A DNA stretch of 64,000 nt from Micropterus salmoides. Taxonomy: Eukaryota > Chordata > Actinopteri > Centrarchiformes > Centrarchidae. A program made the position numbers and the translations under genes. The DNA lies in the NCBI RefSeq assembly GCF_014851395.1, contig NW_024044348.1:26818676-26882675 (forward strand), written 5' to 3'. Below the pieces are notes generated by a model that was given only the letters and a program-made list of their open reading frames with translations, was not told where the DNA came from and made no database searches. The first letter of the stretch is position 1; every line of letters begins with the position of its first letter. Positions 55,511-64,000 of the stretch are shown piece after piece.

Positions 55511-55699
55511 TCCCACCCATGCACACACATCTACTCCCTTCCTTCCTTCTTCCCCTCCAGAGTGTCTCAATGTTCCTCTCTCCCCAGTCGGGATTATTTA
55601 CCACTACATCCAGCAGACTGAAGCTTCACAGCTACTCTGCCCCGGGAATGCCTGCAGCCATGCAGCAATCAAAGCAAAGCGTCATCCTCTACCACCTGC

Positions 55700-56400
55700 A
55701 CTCATGGGAGCATGGGAACGAAGAGGGAAGTAGAATAGAGGGGAAGAGGAGGGGCAGCGGAGGGGGAGAGGACAGTTGATGGAGGGATAGAGATGGGGGA
55801 CAGAGAAGAAAAGAGGGAGACAAGAATCTGAAACCTCTGGGACTGGGAGAGTGCAAAGTGAAGAGTGGAGGGAAAAGCAAGAGAGACACTGGCAGCAAAT
55901 ACTTCTTCCCCGCATGGGCTCCTTGGGACCAACAGAGATGGAAGCAAGAAAGGAAACAAGGAGAGATCAGATGGAGACAGAGGGAGATATAAAAAAGAGG
56001 ATTAGAGTATGGGAGATGGATTGTAGGATGTAGAAAGGGTTGAACAGAAGATGACATAAATTGCATACCACATACATATTTTGTAGAAATAGGAAATGGA
56101 AAGCAAGCAAGAAAAAATTTAAAGAAAAGAAGCAGGATGAGCGATAGAAGGGTTTTAACTTCACCTACCACCCTGCAGGCCAGGAGAGGGAAGAAAGGAA
56201 GACAAGGAGAGAAAGAATATAAAATGAAAGAACAGGAAAAGGTGAAGATGAGAGGATGAAAAAGAAAGATGAGAAGAGGTTGAGGCATTAAAATTAAAAA
56301 GGTGGAGATGGGGATCTGATGGCTTTAGAAAAAAGGGGATTAATAGTGGCACAAATGAAGGAAAGGTGATTTGAAGGTAAAGAGAGTCAGAAGGGTCAGA
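55700..56400. repeat. Purine-rich tract on the plus strand
   Basis: About 700 bases dominated by GA and GGA words, such as GGGGAAGAGGAGGGGCAGCG, with few pyrimidines. The minus frame of 199 codons at 55,689-56,288 is the pyrimidine-rich complement, made of Ser, Phe, Leu and Pro codons, and is compositional. No gene called. Confidence 0.75.
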
Positions 56401-57218
56401 AACAGGCATTGTTAGGATCTTGAAACATTGGGGGCTTAGCCAGTTATTTATATTATATTTAGTAAGTTATTTCAGAGTAAAATGAGTAAAAGATGTGAGA
56501 CAATGTCCTCTACCAAAAGGTTTTGGTCAGATGCATAGGCTGGTCTCTAAATATAATCTTAATTGCACTGTAATGTGTGATTGAGCTGCTGGCAGTAGAA
56601 GTATGTAATGACCCGTTGCTAGCTTAACATTTGTTTGCTATTGAAAGTGTCTGGTAGTTACCCATCTGATTGGAATTCCTGTTTGTGCAGATTACAGTTA
56701 TGCATATGCTTCATATATTCTTCAGGGGAAACAAATAATTGAAGACTTGGATTTTACAAAGGCACAGTAAGGTGATCACACTTTCTTTCTATGCTTAGCC
56801 CATGTGTTCCAAATTAATGTTACAGAGAGTGCAGGCTAGCCCGGTGTGCCGTCGCACACTGGTGTCATGGAATGATTATAATTTATGATGATGATTTACA
56901 TAGCTATAGGTGTGCTTTGGAAATACTTGTTTTCATAAATGGTGTGTCTTTTTGAGACATTTGAGAACCACTGAGCTAGACTAGCTAGCTAAAGAGCTCT
57001 CTTCTTCACCAACCTGAGCTTGTAGATGTGGCAGTGGCACTCACATCCTGACGTTGCTACAGCAACATGAGATGAATCTTCCTCTACCACCTCCAACCTT
57101 GCCTGTGCCATCATCTTTTTTTTTTTTTTTAAAACTTCTTATATCCATAGCCTTCGAGTCTTGCCTTAGTGAATTAGCTAGTTACCACCAGATGCCATTT
57201 ATGACAAGCCCTGAATCT

Positions 57219-57220
<2 letters not shown>
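56401..57220. other. Gene-free sequence
   Basis: Nothing recognised apart from an imperfect hairpin CCGGTGTGC-CGTC-GCACACTGG near 56,840-56,862 and a T run at 57,117-57,130. Confidence 0.45.

Positions 57221-57286
<66 letters not shown>
57221..57286. repeat. (TC)n microsatellite, 33 units
   Basis: Uninterrupted CT dinucleotides on the plus strand. Confidence 0.98.
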
Positions 57287-57289
<3 letters not shown>

Positions 57290-58283
57290 ATGCGCCATGC
57301 CAAGTAGATCTGCTGCAGGGCATTAATGCACTGGAATGATAGGTGAATACATCATGGCTATTTTTTTAAATTATTCTTATTTTTGTAAAACAGACAATTT
57401 TTTTATGCATGGTAATTCATAAAACATTCGGTGTTGTAGCCTCGGATGACCAGGTTTAACAGAGAGAGGGCATTGGGCTGTATATTTAATGAACATGAAC
57501 AACCAGAAGGCAGGAGAAACGACACCACAGCTTGTTCCTATCAACCTGATATATGCATGTGTTATGTCTTATTCATTTAATATCTAATGTAACTACATGG
57601 AACTACCAAACTGTACTATGCCCCAACCCAAATCTGCCTTAGTGATAATTATGTGTGAAATAAATTCATCAGTCTTTGTTATCAGAATACATTTAGCATT
57701 GTGGAGCTAAAATAGAAATTCTCTTTCATTGTGCTGCATTAGAAGTAAAAGTTGTACATATCTTGTTGGCTTGCCTTTCAACACATCCTAGGCCATTTAC
57801 ATTTACACCCGGTGTTAATGTGATCTGTATTTAGATACATTATCTAGATAATTACGTCCGATCCCCCCTTGCATTTACACCTGGTAATAAACATTCTGTA
57901 ATAAGCATTGTCTATCTCCATTCAACATGCATTGTGATTTATAAGATACTTTGTTTTGGACTCTGTCTGTTCTGCAGCTTTGTAAACACAAACATACAAT
58001 ACCAATAAGCAAATTAGTTTGCTTAGGTTTGGGCTGGTGGAAACATGGTGCGTGCCAGGTCGAGGGAATTAATGCCATGGGCAGGCATCATTAATTACTT
58101 GTGGGAGGAGGGCTTCCTAGCTAATGCTACTACTTGTAACTTTTTTGCAAAAGGAAGAGGCTGAGTTAGATCTTTCAAGTTGCTGGGTGGATTATTCCTC
58201 AAGAATGTGGTCACACTGTAAGGACTGCATTTATTTATATTGTACCTGGATGAAATCTGATCACATTGCAAGTCAAACCACCT
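57287..58283. other. Gene-free sequence with ATTTACACC repeats
   Basis: No gene recognised. ATTTACACCCGGTGTTAATG (57,801-57,820) and GCATTTACACCTGGTAATAA (57,871-57,890) are two copies of a motif that recurs at 58,944-58,968 and, inverted, at 8349-8375 and 10,989-11,015. This is probably a terminal motif of a DNA transposon family. Confidence 0.45.
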
Positions 58284-58820
58284 ACACCTCCACATGTGAA
58301 AGCCTACATAAGAAAAATCAGGCCCTACCTTACTCAGTATGCCACCCAGCTTCTGGTACAGGCCATGGTTATCTCTCGCCTCTACTATTGCAATGCCCTC
58401 CTAGTGGGTCTTCCAGCTTGTGTGGTGGAACCCCTACAAATTGTTCAGAAGTGGCGCGTCTTGGTTTTTGATCAGCCTAAAAGAACTCATGTCATATTTC
58501 TCAGTGAACTACACTGGCTACCCATGGCCTCCCAAATCAAATTCAAATCAGTAATGCTTGCATTCATAGTGACTACTGGGTCTGCACACATCTACCTGAA
58601 CTCCATAATAAAAGCTTACGTTCCTTCTCGGCCACAGCTCTCCTCCAACAAACTCCGCCTGGCTCTGCCATCTCTACACACAAAGCAATCTCAGTCCCAG
58701 CTGTTCTCATCTGTCACACCACGATGGTGGAACGAGCTACCACATGCCATCAGGGCAGAGGCGTCCCCCTCTAACTTAGAGAAGCTCTTTAAAACTCATC
58801 TCTTCCGAGAACACCTCTAA
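58284..58820 (+). pseudogene. LINE C-terminal remnant (CR1/L2/Rex1-like)
   Basis: A plus frame of about 180 codons encodes HVKAYIRKIRPYLTQYATQL, LVQAMVISRLYYCNALLVGL, ELHWLPMASQIKFKSVMLAF and VTPRWWNELPHAIRA, ending FKTHLFREHL and a stop at 58,820. This is the segment after the RT in a fish LINE lineage distinct from the one at 22,248. The usual ISRLDYCN has become ISRLYYCN, and the NAAAR segment is altered. The 5' part is missing; the 3' UTR boundary is not clear. Confidence 0.75.
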
Positions 58821-58974
58821 CATGCACTTCCTGTGCTCTTCTTCTATCCCCTTACAATTCTCTTATATTGATTATATTATATCGATACTGAAATGTGTTC
58901 TGGCTGATCCGATAGCATTTTGACTCGAATGCGCATTCGGCATGCATTTACACCTGCATTAACATGTGATTATT

Positions 58975-58983
<9 letters not shown>

Positions 58984-59034
<51 letters not shown>

Positions 59035-59080
59035 TATATATATATACATATACATATATATATATATATATACACACACA
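58984..59080. repeat. (AC)n then (AT)n compound microsatellite
   Basis: AC dinucleotides to about 59,030, followed by TATATACATA-type alternation to about 59,072 and a short CA run. Confidence 0.95.
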
Positions 59081-59793
59081 GTGTAATGCCTCAAGTGCAA
59101 GCTTTTCCCCTAGTCGCTGCCAATGCAGAAAGCTCAGTCATTCCACAATTATACCATGATAAAGTTAGTCTCTTAATTGTCCATTAACGTAATTATCACA
59201 CGCAGTATTTACCTTTCAAAAGTAATGGACACCCAAATGGCCTAGTAAGTGATTTTTGCAAAGTGCAACACCTAAATTAGACCAATGATGTTTTACCAGA
59301 GTGATAAAATGCACTGGGAGTGATTGAACCACAGGAAAACTGTTTCTGAGATCATCAAATGCTTAAACAGTTTCCCATTTGAATCCGCATGAGTAAACCC
59401 AGAAAATAGACCAATCTGTAAACTAAAAAGTGAGAAGGCTGTTGTCATCACGCTGACCAAATGATAAGACACAGAAATTAAAATTCAAAGGGGGATACGA
59501 GGAGGCAGGATGAAAATGAGACTAAAATGTAAAGGAAAAAAGAAATGACACACCAGAGAAGAAAAACAAATTGCACAAAAGTGATAGAAACAACAAAGGA
59601 GTGCAACAGATGAGCGAGTGAGAAAAAGAAAGGGGACGAAGAGGGAAGGAGTGTCAGGACACCTGCTAGGCCTCCTGCGAAGTGACAGCTCGATAAACAC
59701 CTGAGACTCAGACGATGATGATGGGCGTCCAGGGGCGAAACGTAGCCTGGCTCTTGCTCGCTTACTCTCGGCTGGCGATAATGGTAATAAACA
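59081..59793. other. Gene-free sequence
   Basis: No gene recognised. The minus frame at 59,485-59,916 runs through the TG microsatellite and pyrimidine-rich DNA and is compositional. A GC-richer patch at 59,640-59,780 has no recognisable motif. Confidence 0.45.
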
Positions 59794-59815
59794 GCAGCAT
59801 AAATGAGCTTGCCAC

Positions 59816-59870
<55 letters not shown>

Positions 59871-59905
59871 TGTGGGTGTGTTTATGTTTGCAGCATAAAT
59901 GAGCT
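59794..59905. repeat. (TG)n microsatellite between 16-bp direct repeats
   Basis: GCAGCATAAATGAGCT occurs at 59,794-59,809 and again at 59,890-59,905. TG dinucleotides with two GGG interruptions fill most of the space (59,816-59,881). Confidence 0.9.
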
Positions 59906-61894
59906 ACCCTCTTCACTTTGACAGGGCTTTATGGATGGTGTGTGCATTGCTGGGATAAAAGGCATATCCATTTGTGCCTCATATTAGAGGAGCGCATGGG
60001 TGGCCATCATTTCAGGTAGTGTCACCCTCCCATTCTTTTCCTATCTCCCACTTTTTCTTCAAACCCATTTAGTCTCTCTCCTAACACTTCTTAGGCTTTT
60101 CTCCTACCTTTTCCTCAGGTGAGATATATACCGCTTTGGCTACAAACCAATGTGTCTCCCTCCTTATTTAGTTTCTGTATTCCTCATGTTCCTTATTCAT
60201 ATATTTTTTTCTTGCTTCGCCAGTGCTCTTGAATATAAACACAAAAGATACAAGTAAAAATGATACGACGATTGATTAATACTAAAAAGGGCCCTCTACA
60301 ATACCACTATAGAAGATAAAAAATATACTTTTTCTCCAGTATTGTTATGCAGTCAGGACAATTAATAAATTGGAATGTCATTTTCCTTGTCTGAGGATGA
60401 GAGGGTGACGTGGGCTTAACACTATTTGAGTTTGATTAAGTCTCATGGAGTGTTGACAGAGAGAGAGAGCGGAACGAGTGGATGTATCAACTGTTAGCCT
60501 TGTCTGTGTTTGTCTAACAAGACTGTGTGGCTTCAGCGAGTTGTGTTTGCTTTCAATGAGAGCCATTTCTATGTGGAATGTGGTTGAAGCTGGTTTTTGT
60601 GTGTGGGTGTGTGCGCATTATGAACTAGCAATTTGAGAGAGTAAATGTGACAATTCCACAAAATGGACTCTGTCAGCTCTTAGTTAAATTTAAGGAACAA
60701 ATTGTGCAAAGGGCTGCTCAGTTATGAGTAAATACTTAACAGATTTAAAGTTTTGCTTGTTAAAACAAAGATTAGATTTTTGAGCTCACTCCCTTTGGGC
60801 CCAGTTATGAGGATGGGCCCATAATTGGCTAGCAACATACTGTAACTCAGATTAAGCCTTGTCACATTGAATCTGGGCCTGTGAATATTTGTGGATTAGC
60901 TTGCTAGCAAGGAGCTGGTTAACCCCTGAATTTTTTAAATTCCTGACGAGGTTCCTGATAGTCATCACTTTAATGGAGCCCAGTTTGAAACCTGTTGTCA
61001 CTCCCAGTGTGGTAGTGTGGTGATGTTGCGCTATGGTGTGGACAGGGCTCTGTACATTTCAGTATATATTGTAACATGGGGTTTTATTTTGAAGGATACA
61101 GTTAATATTTCCGCTATGATGTTTTTGTTATTTTTCTTTATATCAAACATTATGGGACTTTTAATGAATGTGTTTACGTTTCTAATGGTCTATGGGACGG
61201 GGATATTTCATTCCTAAGAGGAAATGTTAGAGTTTTGCCATGGGAAGTATAGTGGACACTTTATTTTGCTAACCTCACTTACTGCACTTCGGCTGACGTC
61301 TCTTCCTCTTGCTTTGGGGACGTTCTCTGGGAAGGTACGCTGTTTCGTCGCCCCTTCTATTTACATTTTATTTGGTTGTAAATAATGAAGTTAAGTCACT
61401 GTCTAAAATGTTCTTGTTTACATTGTTACGTTTTGGGGTTAATTTTACTAACTTGCATGTCTAAATTTGCTAAGGAAGGAGAAGTTTAACAATGAGCATG
61501 TGTTTCACAAAGTTTACAACGTGTTGTTTCAAAGTTAACAAGTTTTAAGAATTTTATTTTGAAAGTCTAACCAGATGTTATATATTTATTGTTGCTAACT
61601 TGCCCGCAGCGCCCTAAACATCAGAAACTACTCTAAAGGGGCATTAAAAAGCGACGCTATGGTGTCTTGACCAATCATCCATATGTGATGAGTTGGGAGT
61701 GAGAATGTGTTGAAGTTTGCCATTATACTCCATCACAACAGCTCAAAAAGGTGACTTTGCATATAAAATCGATTTTATAGACTATATGTAATAAGACAAT
61801 GGTTGTAAATGAAAAGTAGCATAGGTCATTTTACTCTTTTGCAAGATGGTGGATTGCCCACCCATTGAGTGATTTGTTGCAAGTGCGTCTACAT
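59906..61894. other. Gene-free sequence
   Basis: No gene recognised. A 66-codon hydrophobic plus frame at 61,017-61,217 has no known family and AT-driven codon content, so I leave it uncalled. Confidence 0.45.
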
Positions 61895-62949
61895 GGGCTG
61901 TATTTGAAACCGCCTATTAACGTAGTAGTATGTACTGCTTTGGCTTAAATGTAGTATGTAGTATGCAGTGTGCAAACAAAAGCAGAATCTGCAGTATGCC
62001 AAAAATATGATGGAATACTGTTTCGGAAAAAATCTCCGATATGCATCAGACCAGTCTACCTCGCGTACTGTGTCCCATAATGCAAAGCGCAAGAACTGTA
62101 TTGTGTCTATTGTCTACTGTCTATTGTGTAGAGGACAACCACAGAACTTGTTTTACAATTTTCATACGCTGTTTCAGAAATCAACTGTGTGGATTTCAAA
62201 TATCGGCGGTTTTAGGGAAATTGTTGGCAAATCAAGAATGTGCTCGAACATTTTTGAGAGAGAGTTGAAAAGCTCTGCAAATGCGGCAGGGGAAGCTAAT
62301 GAGCCAGCCCGTGGCATTAGCTAATGAGCCGCCCAGTCAGCTGACGGAGCCCTCTGGTCCCACAGACCATTGCAGCCAACGCAGCAGTCGAGTCCAGCAA
62401 CAACGTGAGAGGGGTAAATGTTCATACCGCTGTTATTCTGTCAATACATTCTGAGTAATGTTGTAACGTTTTAACTTCACTCAAGAGATATCAGGCTTGT
62501 GATTGACAGGCCTGTGAAACATAGAAGCACTGTGATAAAAAATAAACAACAAAAGTAGTTTGAAAGGGGATTCTTGTTGCTTTATTATCATTATTATATT
62601 ATGATTATTCTAAATAGGCTTTGTTAGTGTAATGCTACAGTTTTGGTTACATTACTTGATTTTTATTTGCTATTATTTTATATAATTCCTATTTATGCGC
62701 CAATATACCAAAGCAAACATCTGCTACAGATCGGCCGCAGCCTTGTTCTTCTTACATAAGATTAAAAAAAGTAAGTTTTATATTTATATTCCCCTATTGT
62801 CCCAATTTTGAAAACCGGAAACTGGCTTAGCCTGACCTAGCATACTGCAAATTAAATCAATTTAACTGTTTCATACTGCATACTACATACTGCATAGAGT
62901 ATGCAGTACATACTGTGGTTGCCAGTAGTATGTAGTTCCGAATACAGCC
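61895..62949. mobile_element. 1.05-kb non-autonomous inverted-repeat element
   Basis: Left end GGGCTGTATTTGAAACCGCC; inverted right end GGCTGTATTCGGAACTACAT. The outer match is about 15 bp (GGCTGTATTYGRAAC). Just inside both ends are dense TAGTATGTAGTATGCAG-type words that can pair. No transposase frame. The flanks (CTACAT left, ATGGAT right) do not give a certain target duplication, so the superfamily is open. Similar GGCTGTATTCGAAA-type elements occur in other fish to my knowledge. Confidence 0.65.
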
Positions 62950-63405
62950 ATGGATTTGGGATTAGAGTTCTGTCATTTCCAAAGTTTTGAAGCCTTGTCT
63001 CTTATCTAAACTTCACTTCCTGTGTTCACCTTGATTGTGTGAATTTGTTCCACATGTGCCTCGTTTATTGTTGAGTGTCTGCCTGTTTTCCCTTGCCTGT
63101 TTGTGGATCGCTTTGGATTTTTTTGTGTTTCTAGTCCTCACCTGTCACCTGACTGGATTGTTGAAGTTCTTTTCAATTGTAGGTTTTGCTTTATTTCCTT
63201 TTGGACTGCCTGTCTCACCATCACTTCAAGTTGCCCAACCTTCTCCTAGGCATCATAAACTGTACCAGTTCCGCCTCAGTGTCTGCGTTTGGGTCCAAAT
63301 CCCTTATTTCCTTTATCTGTGCTTGGCAAAACATGGCATCAGGGTCTCAGTCACACATGAGGGGGGTCAGTGCAGTTCCTGTGATTATGCATCTGTCATT
63401 CAGGA
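62950..63405 (+). repeat. LTR-like pyrimidine-rich segment
   Basis: GCCTGTTTTCCCTTGCCTGT, CATCATAAACTGTACCAGTT and CAGTGTCTGCGTTTGGGTCC parallel the segment at 47,380-48,145. A link to an LTR retrotransposon is suggested only by the CTGCGTTTGGGTCC-type box. The 167-codon frame starting at 63,035 crosses from this segment into the LINE remnant and is not a gene. Confidence 0.35.
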
Positions 63406-63409
63406 CTGT

Positions 63410-63705
63410 CGTGGTGAAGAGGGAGCTGAGCCTGAAGGCAAAACATTCATCTTACCAGGTAGTCTATGTTCAGCCATCGCCTGTGGTCAAAAGCTCTGGG
63501 TAGACTGTGAGAATGAGTTTAGGACTACAAGTGGTTGAAATTAGCCTCCTTCGCAGTGTGTTTGGGCGCACCCTCAGGGCCAGGGTGAGGGGCTGGAGGG
63601 GGAACGACAGTTCTTTCACACTGGGAAGGAGCTACTTCAGATGCTTCAGGCATCTGATCAGGATGCCTTCTGAAAGGCTCCCTGTGGAGGTATTCTGAGA
63701 ACCTA
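63410..63705 (+). pseudogene. LINE RT C-terminal remnant
   Basis: Plus-strand frames give VVKRELSLKAKHSSYQVVYV, then SLGLQVVEISLLRSVFGRTL, RARVRGWR, and FRHLIRMPSERLPVEVF. This matches the common fish LINE C-terminus: KELSRKAKLSIYRSIYVP, RIQAAEMSFLRRVAG, LRDRVR, WFGHLVRMPPGRLPGEVF. About 30 codons are lost in the middle, and a stop interrupts it near 63,505. Confidence 0.75.
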
Positions 63706-63749
63706 GTGTGGATTGAGAACACAATCGAGGCACTACATAGCAGAGATGG

Positions 63750-64000
63750 GGCTTCGAGTTTGAGACTCGGACTCGAGTGCAACTTAAGTCGCACACACAG
63801 TGACTTCAGACTTGACTTGAGACTCATCCTCAAAAGACTTCAGACTCGACTCAGACTCGAGATGCGGGACTCGTAACCAATGTTTATTTTTAGGAAGCGT
63901 CTGATGAGCTTGCTGTTATTCCCCTCCCTCCGTTACCTATAATCTGCATACACATAGTATCTGCTGCGCGCCCACACGTGAGACAACAAACACTGCCATT
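63750..64000. repeat. Degenerate GACTCGAGACT repeat, cut by window end
   Basis: From about 63,755 to 63,875 the words GACTCG, GACTTGA and ACTTCAGACT recur imperfectly (GAGACTCGGACTCGAGTGCA, AGACTTGACTTGAGACTC). This pattern is common in teleost interspersed repeats. The remainder to the window end shows nothing recognisable. Confidence 0.5.

Noticed and set aside
55373..55621. Frames with poly Thr-His or Cys-Val through the AC tract
   Set aside because: Microsatellite translation, present in several frames at once.
55689..56288. 199-codon minus-strand frame rich in Phe, Leu, Ser and Pro, looking like a membrane protein
   Set aside because: It is the complement of a purine-rich tract. The hydrophobic look follows from TTC, CTC and TCC codons, and no family is recognisable.
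59485..59916. 143-codon minus frame with a Thr-His repeat
   Set aside because: The repeat is the translated (TG)n microsatellite, and the remainder is pyrimidine-rich DNA without a known domain.
61017..61217. 66-codon hydrophobic plus frame
   Set aside because: AT-driven composition and no recognisable family.
63035..63538. 167-codon plus frame as a candidate gene near the right end
   Set aside because: It crosses from an LTR-like repeat into a shifted frame of a LINE remnant, so the reading has no coherent domain.

Overview
This window is a transposon-dense stretch of a ray-finned fish genome, probably a percomorph teleost. I found no host protein-coding gene, rRNA, tRNA gene or CRISPR array. 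The organism call rests on the repeats: DIRS retrotransposons with inverted termini, L2-type LINE tails ending in (ATT)n, Tx1/L1-like ORF1 and ORF2, a class I-type endogenous retrovirus pol remnant, hAT remnants, a tRNA-derived SINE, and MITE families common in teleosts. Long CA, CT and TG microsatellites fit the same picture.

Layout. 1-13,329: AT-rich DNA with a TA-flanked MITE (871-1927), an L2 tail (5136-5391), a dead hAT transposase split by an antisense LINE (6283-8335), and a SINE with a perfect target-site duplication (12,182-12,341). 13,330-13,829: 500 Ns. 14,423-19,428: DIRS element 1 (minus strand), with long inverted terminal repeats, an internal complementary region, a disrupted tyrosine recombinase, a degraded RT and two sets of hairpin-bearing repeats. 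20,186-24,944: DIRS element 2 (minus strand), with gag-like region, RT, RNase H and tyrosine recombinase; an L2 copy sits inside its RT. 26,741-33,130: L1 ORF1 and the L1 ORF2 C-terminus, both on the plus strand, flanking an antisense LINE endonuclease remnant and an antisense retroviral pol remnant. 34,809-35,308: 500 Ns. 35,309-47,685: the same sequence again. 47,686-64,000: an AT-rich tail with further LINE scraps, a TTAA-type repeat with internal tandem duplication, microsatellites, a polypurine tract and a 1.05-kb MITE.

The main structural point is that both duplications are dovetails. The last ~0.72 kb before gap 1 is repeated at the start of the next contig, and the last ~13.5 kb before gap 2 is repeated at the start of the contig after it. 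The simplest reading is unmerged overlapping contigs or haplotypes, not tandem duplication. The real locus would then be about 49-50 kb. The two long copies differ mainly by one-base indels that concentrate near each copy's own gap edge. They also differ by one real-looking 1,140-bp deletion whose junction carries an 8-nt inverted filler.

All recognised coding regions are broken and none looks able to move now. The most informative features are the DIRS internal complementary regions, two sets of covarying hairpin repeats in DIRS element 1, and the layered insertions, several with readable target-site duplications.
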